A stretch of 64,000 nt of DNA from Bacteroidota bacterium (GCA_021777835.1 JAJYDC010000005.1:96547-160546); one strand, 5' to 3'; shown: positions 37,435 through 48,042, numbered from the stretch's first letter. The notes: generated from the letters alone by a model not told the origin. Program-made: numbers and translations.

Positions 37435-39783
37435 TTAAGCAATTTTGAGTGAAAAGGTAAAAGATGTACCTGAATCAACTTTACTTTTAACCCATATATT
37501 TCCACCCTGCATCTCAACTAATTCTTTGCAAATGATTAATCCTAATCCTGTTCCGCTTTCTTTATTTGTTCCAAGAGTAGAATGCTGTGAGTCAATTCTA
37601 AATAAATCTTTAATAATATCTTCAGGAATGCCAACTCCGTTATCAGTTACTGTCAGTTCTTCATAGTCATTATTTCTCTTGGAGTTGATTATTATTTCGC
37701 CGCCGGATTTAGTAAACTTTATTGCATTTGAAATTAAGTTCTGCAATACCGAATTAAAAGCAGTTGTATCTGCCAGTACTTCAATATTTTTATCTATTTC
37801 ATTGACAATCCTGATTTCTTTTATGTTTGCATTTGGCTGAAGCAAATTAATATTATACTGTACATCGTAGTACAAATCCATTTGAGTAAGCTTAACATCA
37901 ACTTTGCCTCTTTGTATTCTTGACCATTGTAGAAGATTTTCAATTAAACCAAAAAGGCTTTTTGCTGAATGATTAATATTATTTAAAAATTCTTTTAGCT
38001 CATCTACAGTTAAATCATCAAATTCTTCTGTAGCTATTGTTGTTAATCCTAGTAGACCCTGGAATGGACTGCGTAAATCATGCGATATTATTGAAAAGAA
38101 CCTGTCTTTACTAGCATTTGATTCTTCTAGTTCTTTAGAGTATTTCTTTATTGCTTCTTCTGCTTCTTTCCTTTCAGTAATATCAAAACTTAATCCTATT
38201 AATCCGTTAACATTTCCGGATTCATCAAATAGCGGAACCTTACGAGTGTCAATTGTAGTAATTTTTCCATTATCATTTTGCGATTCGCGGCTGATGTATA
38301 GCATTTCACCTGATTGAATGACTTTCTGATCGTCCTGATGAAAAACCTTTGCCTCTTCCGGCGAAACAATATCAAAGTCCGTTTTACCAATAATTTCTTC
38401 CTTTGTTAAGCCCCAATTATCGCAAAATTTTTGATTAGCTATTATATATTTATGATTTATATCTTTAAAGAAGGCAAAACCCGGCAAGCTGTCTAGCAGC
38501 GTAATGACCTGTCTTTGTCTATTCCTTAGTTCTTCATCAATTTTTTTCCGTTCTGAAATGTCCTTAATTACTAGCTGTACAGCATGTTCGTTTTGGAAAA
38601 GAATGGGATTTGGCAAAACCGTGACATCAATAATAATTCCATCTAAACGCTTAAGCTTAAGTTCTTGAAAAACAATTTTGGAACCATTCTGTCCTGATTT
38701 CTGGTCCAAAATATTTAATGATTTCGGTAACATTAAATCATCAATACTTATATTCATCAACTCAAAAATACTTGAAGCTTTACATAAATTAACGCATGAC
38801 TCGTTAGCAAACACGATTTTCCCTTCGTTATGAATTATTACAGCATCCGGAGATAATTCCATAAACTGCCGGAATCTTTTTTCTGATTCAAACAAGGATT
38901 CTTCAATTATTTTTGCTTTATGTGCCATATCCATATTTTTAATTGCAAAAGCAATATCAAATGCAATGCTTTTAATTAATAAACTTTCCTCTTCTCCTAA
39001 ATTACGCAGTTTTAGGATTAATGCAAGGGCACCGTATACATGTCCTTCAAATTCTAGTCTTATACTTAAAGCCTTTTCATTTCTATTTAGAAACGATAAA
39101 TCAGGCTGAAAACCTGATTCTATTATACCATTCTGCAATACCGTTCTTCTCAACCAGGTGGGCAGCTCCATTTTCTGAAGCGTTCCCCTAATTGCATTAA
39201 ACTTATCTCCAATTCCTTCTTCAATGGTGGCTGTTATATTGTTGTTTTCGTCAAATAGAATAATCCATGCACCATTAAATTCTTTTGACATTGAAAAACT
39301 TTTGACTATCGAACTGACAAACTTGTTAAGATCGTTTTCCCTATTGATTATTTGATTTATTTTCCTGGCGATTTTTAGTAGTGAATTAATTCTATAATTG
39401 CGTTTTTCCATCTGGCTTTTGTTCAACGCAATCTCTATTAATGCAAACAATTCCTTTTCTTCGTACGGTTTAAGAATGTAACCGAATGGCTGTGACAGCT
39501 TAGCTGAGTCTATAAAGTTATTGTTTACAAAACCTGTGAGAAATATTATCGGTATTTGAAATTTTGACCAAATATAGTTTGCAGCTTCTGTGCCCATCAT
39601 TTCACTACTTAAGACAATATCCATAAGTACAAGATCAACATTTCCGGATTTTACTGAATTTATTGCATCTTCTCCATTGGTTACTATTGAGGTTGTTTCA
39701 TACCCTAGTTCCTCAATTGTATTTTTCAAAGATTCGGCAACAAACAATTCATCTTCAACAATTAAAATTTTTGGTTTTCCCAT
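37435..39783 (-). CDS. Receiver-GAF-PAS-PAS-histidine kinase hybrid
   Basis: A 782-residue kinase with an N-terminal receiver (about 1-125; VDLVLMDIVLSSEMMG, then PIIFLTGF and LKPYEE), a GAF domain (about 140-285), two PAS domains (about 305-425 and 440-545; ITERKEAEE after the second), HisKA (about 565-630, FSIISHDLRSPFQG) and HATPase (about 670-780, NLISNAIKF, DNGVGIP, GTGLGLIICKE). No membrane span. The receiver is at the input end, so a phosphorylated signal from another kinase probably gates this one. It is the only minus-strand gene in the motility region. Confidence 0.9.
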   Translation of the reverse strand: MGKPKILIVEDELFVAESLKNTIEELGYETTSIVTNGEDAINSVKSGNVDLVLMDIVLSSEMMGTEAANYIWSKFQIPIIFLTGFVNNNFIDSAKLSQPFGYILKPYEEKELFALIEIALNKSQMEKRNYRINSLLKIARKINQIINRENDLNKFVSSIVKSFSMSKEFNGAWIILFDENNNITATIEEGIGDKFNAIRGTLQKMELPTWLRRTVLQNGIIESGFQPDLSFLNRNEKALSIRLEFEGHVYGALALILKLRNLGEEESLLIKSIAFDIAFAIKNMDMAHKAKIIEESLFESEKRFRQFMELSPDAVIIHNEGKIVFANESCVNLCKASSIFELMNISIDDLMLPKSLNILDQKSGQNGSKIVFQELKLKRLDGIIIDVTVLPNPILFQNEHAVQLVIKDISERKKIDEELRNRQRQVITLLDSLPGFAFFKDINHKYIIANQKFCDNWGLTKEEIIGKTDFDIVSPEEAKVFHQDDQKVIQSGEMLYISRESQNDNGKITTIDTRKVPLFDESGNVNGLIGLSFDITERKEAEEAIKKYSKELEESNASKDRFFSIISHDLRSPFQGLLGLTTIATEEFDDLTVDELKEFLNNINHSAKSLFGLIENLLQWSRIQRGKVDVKLTQMDLYYDVQYNINLLQPNANIKEIRIVNEIDKNIEVLADTTAFNSVLQNLISNAIKFTKSGGEIIINSKRNNDYEELTVTDNGVGIPEDIIKDLFRIDSQHSTLGTNKESGTGLGLIICKELVEMQGGNIWVKSKVDSGTSFTFSLKIA

Positions 39784-40285
39784 TTTATAGTTTCATGTAA
39801 TGATTATTTGCTTTAATGATTAACCATGCCTTTTTTATACTAAAGAATTAGTTAGCCCCCGGGCATTAAATAGTCGGAGTTTTGAGAGATCTTGGTAATC
39901 TAGCTTTTACTACACTATTATATAACCTCTTCCCAATTCCATCTAATATAATCGTAAGTTTTTGAATTTTCTTTAGATATCGGAATGTCAATACAAAGTC
40001 ATTTCATGAAAACCAAAATTTCGAACCCTTAAGCATTTAATCAAAGCCCTGATTAGCAATATTGAAAATAAGAGCGGTATAATTTTGAGGGCGGAAGATT
40101 CAGTTTGTGGAATGAATATCTGCATATTTAATAACACACTTAATTTGCAAAATTATGTAGCCTGAATTGAAAAATTTATTAGATATGTACTAAAATAATT
40201 TGTAATTATTTCGATAATTATAAAAGGCTGTTTTATTGCTTATGAAAATCGGATAATCTAATCCCAAAATAATTAGGAGCGGAAA
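39784..40285. other. Intergenic region between divergent kinase and chemotaxis operon
   Basis: 502 bases with no gene I can support. It must hold the promoter of the kinase at 39783 (minus) and that of the cheW operon; for the latter a sigma-28 motif is visible at 40191-40217. I see no strong hairpin or repeat in the remainder. Confidence 0.6.
40191..40217 (+). promoter_or_regulatory. Sigma-28 promoter of cheW operon
   Basis: TAAA at 40191-40194, exactly 15 bases, then TTCGATAA at 40210-40217. It ends 68 bases before the cheW ATG, the only gene start it could serve on this strand. Chemotaxis operons are class III flagellar genes in well-studied bacteria, so the position is expected. Confidence 0.8.
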
Positions 40286-40771
40286 ATGACAAGTTTGGAG
40301 AATTTAAAGAAAGAATCTTCGGAACTGCTGCAGTTAGTTAGTTTTATGATTCAAAATGAAGAATTTGCTATTGATATACTTTTTGTTCAAGAAATCAATA
40401 GAATGCTGCAAATAACGAAGGTGCCGAATGCACCGGCTTTTGTAAGTGGGGTTGTCAATCTGCGAGGGCGCGTAATCCCAGTTATCGATTTAAGAACAAA
40501 ACTTGGCATGGAAACAAAAGCTCATGATAAAAACACAAGAATAGTTGTTGTAGAAGTCAAAGAAAAAACCGTTGGATTTATAGTTGATGCAGTTAAAGAA
40601 GTTCTAAGAATACCCTCCAGCATTACAGAACCGCCCCCTGAATTGGTTACCGGCATTAACTCTGAGTTCATAAAAGCAGTAGGAAAACTTGAAGATAGAT
40701 TAATAACGCTAATAGACATTGAAAAAATATTATCTAATAGCGAAGCTAAATCTTTAAGCGAAGTAGCTTAA
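40286..40771 (+). CDS. cheW: Chemotaxis coupling protein CheW
   Basis: 161 residues. CheW links receptors to CheA. The two-subdomain SH3-like pattern is complete, with FAIDILFVQEINR, VPNAPAFVSGVVNLRGRVIPVIDLR and VGFIVDAVKEVLRI. The NLRGRVIPVIDLR stretch holds the conserved Arg that contacts receptors. The start has AGGAGCGGAAA upstream and a sigma-28 promoter motif. It is first in the operon. Confidence 0.96.
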   Translation: MTSLENLKKESSELLQLVSFMIQNEEFAIDILFVQEINRMLQITKVPNAPAFVSGVVNLRGRVIPVIDLRTKLGMETKAHDKNTRIVVVEVKEKTVGFIVDAVKEVLRIPSSITEPPPELVTGINSEFIKAVGKLEDRLITLIDIEKILSNSEAKSLSEVA

Positions 40772-40806
40772 ATAATGTTTTTAATTTCTAGAACAAGGAA
40801 TATGAT

Positions 40807-42516
40807 ATGAAATGGTTTGATAACCGAAGAATGAAACACAAGTTTATATTAGTTCTTTTAACGCCTCTTATCTTTTTAGGAGTAATAACCGCCACAATAA
40901 TAATAAATGCAAGCAATATTCAAACTGTACAGCTATCAATTAATGATATTCTCTGGGAATTAGCTGCAACAGTTTCAATTACGATACTTATGGGATATTT
41001 AATTTATTCTTCTGTAAATAAACCATTTAGTAGAATTCTTGAAACCTTAGATGAAATTAGGAAAGGACATTTAAGCTCCAGGCTAAAATTCTTGCGAAAC
41101 GATGAAATAGGTTTACTTGCTAATTCAATTGACAATTTTACTGAGAACTTGCAAAAAAATATTATAGGCAAACTGCAAATTATTTCAGACGGTGATTTTG
41201 GCATTAAAATATCGCCTCAAGATACTAAGGATGAAATTGCCCCAATACTAATTAAACTAGCGGCTACATTAAGCGAATTAAGAATTGAAAGTGATTTGTT
41301 TGTGAAAGAATTTTCACAAGGTAATACTGATTATAAGGGAAATGCTGACAATTTTAATGGCGGTTACAGAGATATTGTTGATGGGATAAATAAAACCGTA
41401 AAAGAAATAATTTCAGTTGTTAGAAGCGGTTACGGTACAATGCAAAAACTTGCCGACGGAGACCTAACTGCCCGTATAGAACAGGATTTTATAGGGACTT
41501 ATAATCGATACAAAAATTATATTAATAATTTAGGGGAATCGTTGCATAATGTTGTCTCTGAAGTTTCAATTGCAATATCCTCAACAGAAAATGCTTCAAA
41601 TGAAATATCGTCTAGCGTTGAAGAAATGGCTGCTGGTGCTGAAGAACAATCACAGCAAACTTCTGAGGTTGCAAGTGCAGTAGAAGAAATGACAAGAACA
41701 ATTTTAGATAATACGCATAGTGCTACTCTCGCAGCAGAAACTGCTAAGGAATCTGGACTAAAGGCGAAACAGGGAGGCGAGGTGGTTAAAGAAACGGTTG
41801 AAGGCATGATTAAGATTGCTGACGTAGTTAATAAATCAGCAACAACTGTGGCTGCTCTCGGTAAGAGTAGTGATCAAATTGGAGAAATTGTCCAGGTGAT
41901 CGATGACATTGCTGACCAGACAAATTTGTTAGCGTTAAATGCTGCTATTGAAGCGGCTCGTGCAGGTGATCAAGGTCGGGGCTTCGCTGTGGTAGCTGAT
42001 GAAGTTAGAAAATTAGCTGAGCGCACAACAAAAGCTACTAAAGAAATTGAAACAATGATTAAAAAAATTCAGAAAGACACTAACGAAGCTGTTGTTTCAA
42101 TGAAACAAGGGACTAAAGAGGTAGATAAAGGCAGAGAATTAGCAGCTAAAGCAGGCGAAGTTTTGGAAGATATTATTAGAGGCGCTGAACAAACTTCAGA
42201 TATAGTTGCTCAAGTAGCTGCGGCAAGCGAAGAACAGTCATCAGCCGCTGAACAGATTAGCAAGAATATTGACGCAATTAGCACTGTAACTCAGCAAAGC
42301 GCACTCGGTATTCAGCAAATAGCCCGGTCATCCGAAAATCTTATAACGTTAACTCAAAATTTAGAAAAAATAGTTAAGAAATTTAATCTTAGTAATTCTT
42401 ATGGCAAATCACTATCCGAAATAAAAATTAATCAGGACGGAAAATTAAATTCTTATAAGAACTCATTGCCGAATAACGGCAATGGTCATGGTAAGTCATT
42501 TGGAAGTAAAAGATAA
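40807..42516 (+). CDS. Methyl-accepting chemotaxis protein without periplasmic sensor
   Basis: 569 residues. Two spans near 14-34 and 47-67 leave only about a dozen residues outside the membrane, so there is no periplasmic sensor domain. A HAMP domain and a second HAMP-like stretch (about 130-245) follow, then the long signalling helix pair with the hairpin tip [20 protein letters not shown] and [16 protein letters not shown]. The input is probably from inside the membrane or cytoplasm (for example redox or ion gradient). The C-terminus lacks a CheR-tether pentapeptide. Same operon as cheW, 35 bases after it. Confidence 0.9.
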   Translation: MKWFDNRRMKHKFILVLLTPLIFLGVITATIIINASNIQTVQLSINDILWELAATVSITILMGYLIYSSVNKPFSRILETLDEIRKGHLSSRLKFLRNDEIGLLANSIDNFTENLQKNIIGKLQIISDGDFGIKISPQDTKDEIAPILIKLAATLSELRIESDLFVKEFSQGNTDYKGNADNFNGGYRDIVDGINKTVKEIISVVRSGYGTMQKLADGDLTARIEQDFIGTYNRYKNYINNLGESLHNVVSEVSIAISSTENASNEISSSVEEMAAGAEEQSQQTSEVASAVEEMTRTILDNTHSATLAAETAKESGLKAKQGGEVVKETVEGMIKIADVVNKSATTVAALGKSSDQIGEIVQVIDDIADQTNLLALNAAIEAARAGDQGRGFAVVADEVRKLAERTTKATKEIETMIKKIQKDTNEAVVSMKQGTKEVDKGRELAAKAGEVLEDIIRGAEQTSDIVAQVAAASEEQSSAAEQISKNIDAISTVTQQSALGIQQIARSSENLITLTQNLEKIVKKFNLSNSYGKSLSEIKINQDGKLNSYKNSLPNNGNGHGKSFGSKR

Positions 42517-42540
42517 ATATTTTAGGATATTCTTCGATAA
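42514..42540 (+). promoter_or_regulatory. Sigma-28 promoter motif before TonB-like gene
   Basis: TAAA at 42514-42517, exactly 15 bases, then TTCGATAA at 42533-42540. It overlaps the last base pairs of the receptor gene (stop ends 42516) and lies 29 bases before the likely ATG at 42570. An extra promoter inside the operon would give the downstream genes additional expression. Confidence 0.7.
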
Positions 42541-42569
42541 TATAGTTGGAAAAATATATACAAGGAATC

Positions 42570-42956
42570 ATGATGAATAAATATACTCTATTGTTTGTCC
42601 TTTTTGTCTCTTTAATGGTAATATTTACTTCTAATAAAATATATTCACAACAGGATCCTTACCTAGCCTTTGCACAGGTTATGCCTCAACCAATAGGTGG
42701 GCTGTCTTCAATTTATAAACATATTGAATATCCTGAAATGGCTAAAAAAGCCGGGCTTGAAGGGAAAGTCTACCTATTAATCTATATAGATGAAACTGGA
42801 AAAGTAACTGACGTTAAAGTTCTGAAGGGAATAGGAGGCGGTTGTGATGAAGCGGCTGTTAACGGAATAAAAGAAGTGAAGTTTACCCCCGGAAAACAAA
42901 ACGGCGTACCGGTTAAAGTAAAACTTTCATTGCCGGTGAATTTTAAACTTAATTAA
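42570..42956 (+). CDS. Secreted TonB C-terminal domain protein
   Basis: About 128 residues. A signal peptide (MMNKYTLLFVLFVSLMVIF, cut near YSQQ) leads to one TonB C-terminal domain: GGLSSIYKHIEYPEMAKKAG, LEGKVYLLIYIDETGKV and GGGCDEAAVNGIKEVKFTPGKQ. It lacks a Pro-rich periplasmic linker and a retained N-terminal anchor, so it is not a classical energy transducer; such stand-alone domains are common in Bacteroidota. I chose ATG 42570 because CAAGGAATC precedes it; a TTG at 42546 would add eight residues. It sits between two receptor genes with its own sigma-28 motif. Confidence 0.83.
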   Translation: MMNKYTLLFVLFVSLMVIFTSNKIYSQQDPYLAFAQVMPQPIGGLSSIYKHIEYPEMAKKAGLEGKVYLLIYIDETGKVTDVKVLKGIGGGCDEAAVNGIKEVKFTPGKQNGVPVKVKLSLPVNFKLN

Positions 42957-42990
42957 TTAAATACAAAGAATTAACATTTAGGTGGTCAAA

Positions 42991-45063
42991 GTGAATTGGT
43001 TTTCAAATATAAAGTTTGTCAGAAAAATACAGGGTGGTTTTGCTTCTTTGGCATTTATTTCTGCCATAATCGCAGTAATCGGATTATTGCAGCTTAACAA
43101 TATGGTACATGTTAAAAATGCAATATTCGAAAATTATATTGCACCCGAATCGCAAATTACCAAGATTTATTCAAATTTTCAGAGAACTCAATTTCTAATG
43201 ATGCAGCTCTCAATGCCGGCATTTGCATCAAAATTTAATGATAACGCTGCCGAATATAGTAATCTTAAAGCCTCTGTAGATAAGAGTATAGATTCTCTTC
43301 TCAAGAGTAATCTAAATTCAAGCATAAAAAAAGAATTAACAGACGTAAAAAATATTTGGGGAGATTATAAAAGTACTGTTGCTGATGCAATTATTAGCGC
43401 ATCCGCTACACAGACTTATGATATGGCCGCTGATATTTCTACGACTTCTGGTGAAGAGGTAGGAACTAAGTTGCAGAAAAAATTTAAAGAAGTAATTAAC
43501 GTATTATCTCAACAAGCTCAAGATATAAGTCAGTCTGCAAGTAGCAGCGTAAATTATTCTATTATAATCACAATAACCGGAATGGGTATTGGAAGTATTG
43601 TTTTGCTTATAGGAATATTTCTTTTAGCTCCGGCAATTACAAAACCTATTGATGAAATGAAAAATATAGTTAAAGAATTTGCGCTTGGTAATTATGACAA
43701 CAAGATTGAGCAGAAGTCAAAGGATGAAATTGGTGAACTGGCATTATCATTAAAAACTCTGCAAAATGCTCAAATTGAAAAAATTCACGCCGCAGAGAAA
43801 ATTGCCTCCGGACAAATCATAAAAGTGCCGCTTGCCTCGAATAAAGATTCTCTAGCCACAGCATTTAATAAAGAAGTTGATACTATTGGGTCTCTGCTTT
43901 TAGAAGCTGATATGTTAGTAAAAGCAAATCAAGAAGGAAATTTGGCCTTAAGAGGTGATTCCTCAAAGTTTGAGGGAGAGTGGGGTAAACTAATTGATGG
44001 TATTAATTCAATACTCGATGCTATTGTAGCTCCGTTAAACGAATCAGCAGAAGTTCTGAAGATAATGGCAAATGGTGATTTTACTGTTAGAGTGAAGGGT
44101 AGCTATAAAGGAGATCATCAATTAATTAAAAATAATATAAATACCGTTAATGAATCACTGTCTCAGGCTCTGCAAAAAGTAAGTGAATCAATATTAGCAA
44201 CTGCAAGCGCTTCAAACCAAATATCTGCAAGCGTTGAAGAGATGGCTGCAGGCGCTGGTGAACAGACTCATCAAACTACAGAAGTAGCACAAGCTATAGA
44301 ACAAATGACTAGAACAATTATAGATAATACAAAGAACGCTTCAATAGCTGCCGACACAGCAAAAAGCTCAGGAGATAAAGCATTCAAAGGTGGTGCGGTT
44401 GTGGAGGATACTATTCAAGGAATGATGAGAATTGCTAAAGTGGTAGAAAAATCATCTCAAACTGTAGAAGCCCTTGGCAAAAGCAGCGATGAAATAGGAG
44501 AAATAATTCAAGTAATTGACGACATTGCAGATCAAACAAATTTGCTTGCTTTAAATGCTGCAATTGAAGCCGCTCGTGCTGGTGAGCAGGGGCGCGGATT
44601 TGCAGTAGTTGCAGATGAGGTTAGGAAATTAGCCGAGCGCACAACAAAAGCTACTAAAGAAATTGCAGGTATGATTAAGCAAATTCAAAAGGATACTGTA
44701 GAAGCTGTTGAGTCGATGAAACAAGGGAAACATGAAGTTGATAATGGAAAAGATATGGCAAACAAAGCTGGTGAAGTCTTGCGGGAAATTATTGCTGAGG
44801 CTCAAAAAGTTTCTGACGTCGCTGCATTAGTTGCTGCAGCTAGCGAAGAACAATCGGCGTCTGCTGAGGAAATAAGCAAGAATGTTGAATCAATAAGTAA
44901 TGTTACTCAAGAAAGTGCTGCAGGATCACAACAAATAGCGAAATCCGCAGAAGATTTAAGTAACCTAACTAGTAATCTTGAAAATTTGATGAGCCATTTT
45001 AAGATATCAGAAAATAGTAAAGTTCAGTCAAAAAATGAAAAGATGTACGAATATCAAAATTAA
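42991..45063 (+). CDS. Methyl-accepting chemotaxis protein with 4-helix periplasmic domain
   Basis: About 690 residues. Span 1 near 13-35, a periplasmic four-helix-bundle type domain (about 36-190, with [22 protein letters not shown] helices), span 2 near 190-215, HAMP, a further HAMP-like region, then the signalling domain with [20 protein letters not shown] at the tip. Its signalling half is nearly the same as that of the receptor at 40807, so they are paralogues with different sensors. The GTG at 42991 with AGGTGG upstream is the preferred start over GTG 42982. No pentapeptide at the C-terminus. Confidence 0.9.
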   Translation: MNWFSNIKFVRKIQGGFASLAFISAIIAVIGLLQLNNMVHVKNAIFENYIAPESQITKIYSNFQRTQFLMMQLSMPAFASKFNDNAAEYSNLKASVDKSIDSLLKSNLNSSIKKELTDVKNIWGDYKSTVADAIISASATQTYDMAADISTTSGEEVGTKLQKKFKEVINVLSQQAQDISQSASSSVNYSIIITITGMGIGSIVLLIGIFLLAPAITKPIDEMKNIVKEFALGNYDNKIEQKSKDEIGELALSLKTLQNAQIEKIHAAEKIASGQIIKVPLASNKDSLATAFNKEVDTIGSLLLEADMLVKANQEGNLALRGDSSKFEGEWGKLIDGINSILDAIVAPLNESAEVLKIMANGDFTVRVKGSYKGDHQLIKNNINTVNESLSQALQKVSESILATASASNQISASVEEMAAGAGEQTHQTTEVAQAIEQMTRTIIDNTKNASIAADTAKSSGDKAFKGGAVVEDTIQGMMRIAKVVEKSSQTVEALGKSSDEIGEIIQVIDDIADQTNLLALNAAIEAARAGEQGRGFAVVADEVRKLAERTTKATKEIAGMIKQIQKDTVEAVESMKQGKHEVDNGKDMANKAGEVLREIIAEAQKVSDVAALVAAASEEQSASAEEISKNVESISNVTQESAAGSQQIAKSAEDLSNLTSNLENLMSHFKISENSKVQSKNEKMYEYQN

Positions 45064-45117
45064 AGAGATAAGGTTAGTATAAGTTTTTAACAATAATACT
45101 AAAACAGTGAGGGATAT

Positions 45118-45525
45118 GTGGCACTTATAAATTGGTCTGACGAATATAGTGTAAAAATAAATAGTATCGATCAGCAGCATTCAAAATTAGTTGAGCTTAT
45201 AAATCAGCTTCATTCTGCTATGAAAGAAGGCAAGGGAAAGGAAGCGATAGGTAGAATTGTTAGCGAGCTAATTTCTTATACCAAGGTTCATTTTACGCAC
45301 GAGGAGTCTTTAATGGTTAAGCATTCATATCCTGGATATCTTAAGCATAAATCCTTGCATGACGAACTTGTAAATCAGGTTTTAGAAATAGAAAAGGAAC
45401 TTAATTCGGGTAAAACTGTTATTTCCCAAGATGTTCTTAATTTCCTTAAGAAATGGCTAGTTGAACACATAGTTGGGACCGACAAGTTATACACCACTTT
45501 TATGAATAGTAAGGGCGTTGTTTGA
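45118..45525 (+). CDS. Bacteriohemerythrin
   Basis: 135 residues, a single-domain hemerythrin that binds O2 at a di-iron centre. The iron ligands are in DQQHSKLVELINQLH, HFTHEESLM, HKSLHDEL and the end EHIVGTDKLY. Start GTG with GAGGGA upstream. It lies straight after the receptors, so it may be an oxygen or redox sensor or an oxygen carrier for aerotaxis in the same operon. That coupling is inferred from context; hemerythrins in motility operons are known. Confidence 0.92.
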   Translation: MALINWSDEYSVKINSIDQQHSKLVELINQLHSAMKEGKGKEAIGRIVSELISYTKVHFTHEESLMVKHSYPGYLKHKSLHDELVNQVLEIEKELNSGKTVISQDVLNFLKKWLVEHIVGTDKLYTTFMNSKGVV

Positions 45526-45722
45526 CATTCTATTGGTGAACATTTTTCAACTGGCTAATATTGGACAGTATTCAAGTTGTCGATGTGAATTTAATTAAAG
45601 AAAAGGAATTTATTCGCGGCACTAATTTTGCACCTTGACGGCAGACTTGAATTGTTTGTTAATGTATAGACTGATCATGGTTAACTTAATTAATTCAAAA
45701 TAATTTTTGGGAAACTTTCTAA

Positions 45723-47108
45723 ATGGTCCGAATGGCAAATTCGTATCTCAACCAGATAAGTAAAATAAAATCGGATGACCCATCTGTAAGAAGTATGGCG
45801 GTAGAAGCTTTAATAAATGAAACTTTAACCGACGAAGTTGCAGAAATGGTTTGTTCCCTTGTGGAAGATCCGGATAAAGGGGTTCGGAATTCTGTAGACT
45901 TAATGCTTGTGCTTAATCCTAGCCCTCAAATCCCCAATATATTGGTTAAGTATATTTCCTCCTCCAATATTGCTACTCGAAATCTAGCAGGTGAAATTCT
46001 TTTGAAAATCGGTGTTGGATCTGTAAATGCTATGATAGAATACCTTAGACTAGTAAATAATGATGATAAAAAGTTTATTGTGGATATTCTTGGTCTAATT
46101 GGAGATGAAAAAGCTGCTCCGGATATCTTTGAGCTGTTACTAAATAATAATAACGATAATGTTGTTATGGCTTGTATTGAAGCGCTTGGAAATCTTCATT
46201 TTGCGGAAGCAATTGAAGTTATAATTTCAATTTACGAAAGAAATGAGCTTTATAAACCTACTATAATCGAGGCTATTGGAAAAATTGGAACACCAAAGGC
46301 TTTAGACTTCATCTTTCTAAAGTACAACGAAGAAGATGAACTTACTAAATTTTCAATGATTGAAAGCTTAGGGCTTGTAGGTAACGAAGAAGCATTTTTC
46401 TTCCTTTTGTCAGAATTAAATGAGATCGATGGGCCGCTAATTTGGCCTACAGTTGAATCAATTTTTCTATTAAAGGAAAAGTTCAATCTTAATGTTCCCT
46501 ATGACGAAAGAATGAAAAATATGGTGTTGAAAACTTCCGAAGAAGCACCGCCTAGATATAAAAAACCTGCTGCTAATTTACTAACGGCTTTTGATGGAAA
46601 TGATACATTTGCAGCTTGCGTAAGAATTCTTGGAGATGATCTGGAAACTGATGAAATAATAAAACCGAAAATTTTAGAAAACCCGAAGACCTTCTTTGAC
46701 ATGGTACCATCTATTATAAATCAAAACCCTCACAATCTTAATAAGCTACTTGGACTTACTCTGGAAGCTATTTCAATGATGAATTCTGATGGTATAAAAG
46801 ACATCCTTTCTAATATCCAAATAAGGAATTTAACAGACTCTTTTACAAGATGCCTGGATAATCCTGATGAAGAGATAAGGAAAGCTGCTACTGAAAATCT
46901 TTTTGCTTTTGATCAAAATACTGCTGTGCTCTTTTTAGATAAAATTTTAGAAGATAATAATATTTGGAATAAAATGTGGCTATTGGAAGTTCTCGGCAAT
47001 ATAAATAGACCTGAAACCGTACAAGCAATTTCCGAGTTGGCAAATGATAAAGAAGAAATGGTAAGCGAGAGAGCAAAATTTATTCAATCCCAGAAGTCGG
47101 TTGCCTAA
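45723..47108 (+). CDS. HEAT-repeat protein
   Basis: 461 residues composed of HEAT-type helix pairs (about 15-260 most regular, for example DDKKFIVDILGLIGDEKAAPDIFELL and KPTIIEAIGKIGTPKALDFIFL; a further block near 370-450). It has no catalytic motif, signal peptide or membrane span. Such proteins act as protein-binding scaffolds. It is the gene before cheR, 197 bases after the hemerythrin gene, so it may have a separate promoter, though none is clear. A role in assembling chemosensory proteins is inference only. Confidence 0.85.
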   Translation: MVRMANSYLNQISKIKSDDPSVRSMAVEALINETLTDEVAEMVCSLVEDPDKGVRNSVDLMLVLNPSPQIPNILVKYISSSNIATRNLAGEILLKIGVGSVNAMIEYLRLVNNDDKKFIVDILGLIGDEKAAPDIFELLLNNNNDNVVMACIEALGNLHFAEAIEVIISIYERNELYKPTIIEAIGKIGTPKALDFIFLKYNEEDELTKFSMIESLGLVGNEEAFFFLLSELNEIDGPLIWPTVESIFLLKEKFNLNVPYDERMKNMVLKTSEEAPPRYKKPAANLLTAFDGNDTFAACVRILGDDLETDEIIKPKILENPKTFFDMVPSIINQNPHNLNKLLGLTLEAISMMNSDGIKDILSNIQIRNLTDSFTRCLDNPDEEIRKAATENLFAFDQNTAVLFLDKILEDNNIWNKMWLLEVLGNINRPETVQAISELANDKEEMVSERAKFIQSQKSVA

Positions 47109-47134
47109 TTCATGTTGAAATGCAAAAATAGAAT

Positions 47135-48034
47135 ATGACACCATTAACTAATACTTTAGCTTTAAGAGAAAATACAATTCAAGATAAACAAAAAAATGTC
47201 TTGACATTTTCAGATGGTTCGTTTGAAAATTTCCGAAAATACATTTATGACAATTGCGGCATATATTTTCAGGATAATAAAAAATATTTGCTTGAAAGCC
47301 GTCTGCAAAAAAGAATTACCTACCTTAACATGGAATCCTATGATGAATATCTTAATTTTCTTAAAACTCATCCCGGTAGCAGTAATGAAAAAAAATATTT
47401 GTACGAGGCTATAACTATTAATGAAACGTTTTTTTTTAGAAATCAACCGCAGTTAGATGCACTTGCCTCAACAGTTCTTCCGGAGTTGATAATTTCTAAA
47501 AGAAAAGCTGGAAGACCGAAAATAAAAATATGGAGTGCCGCTTCTTCAAGCGGTGAGGAAGCCTATTCAATAGGGATAATTATTGCTGATTTGATAAAAC
47601 CAAAATTTCCTGACGTAGAATTTGAAATTGTGGGAACAGACATAAATCATGCGGTTATCGAAACAGCGAAAGAAGGAAAATTTAAAGAGTATTCCATCCG
47701 TAACACACCAGTTTATTATATTAAAAAATATTTTATTACACAAGGAAACAATTATGAAATTAAACCTGAAATAAAAAAGATGGTTTCCTTTAAAGTATCA
47801 AACTTGTTTGATGATTTGAGCATGAAGTCAATGAGCGGCTTCGATTTAATATTTTGCGCTAATGTTCTTATTTATTTTGATCTGAAATCAAAAATAAGAG
47901 TTGTTTCAAATTTATATAACTCGCTTAACAAAGGCGGCTATTTCTTTATAGGTTACGCCGAGACTTTGCATATGATATCAAAAGCATTTGCATTGGTTAG
48001 CTTTCCAAAGACAATTGGGTATAAGAAGGAGTAA
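47135..48034 (+). CDS. cheR: Chemotaxis protein methyltransferase CheR
   Basis: 299 residues. CheR methylates receptor glutamates using SAM. The N-terminal helical domain (EAITINETFFFRNQPQ, with INETxFFR in the family style) precedes the SAM-binding domain (KIWSAASSSGEEAYSIGI, VGTDINHAVIETAKEG, FDLIFCANVLIYFD). All motifs match. There is no C-terminal tether-binding extension, consistent with the receptors here lacking pentapeptides. Confidence 0.95.
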   Translation: MTPLTNTLALRENTIQDKQKNVLTFSDGSFENFRKYIYDNCGIYFQDNKKYLLESRLQKRITYLNMESYDEYLNFLKTHPGSSNEKKYLYEAITINETFFFRNQPQLDALASTVLPELIISKRKAGRPKIKIWSAASSSGEEAYSIGIIIADLIKPKFPDVEFEIVGTDINHAVIETAKEGKFKEYSIRNTPVYYIKKYFITQGNNYEIKPEIKKMVSFKVSNLFDDLSMKSMSGFDLIFCANVLIYFDLKSKIRVVSNLYNSLNKGGYFFIGYAETLHMISKAFALVSFPKTIGYKKE

Positions 48035-48042
48035 GAGGATAT

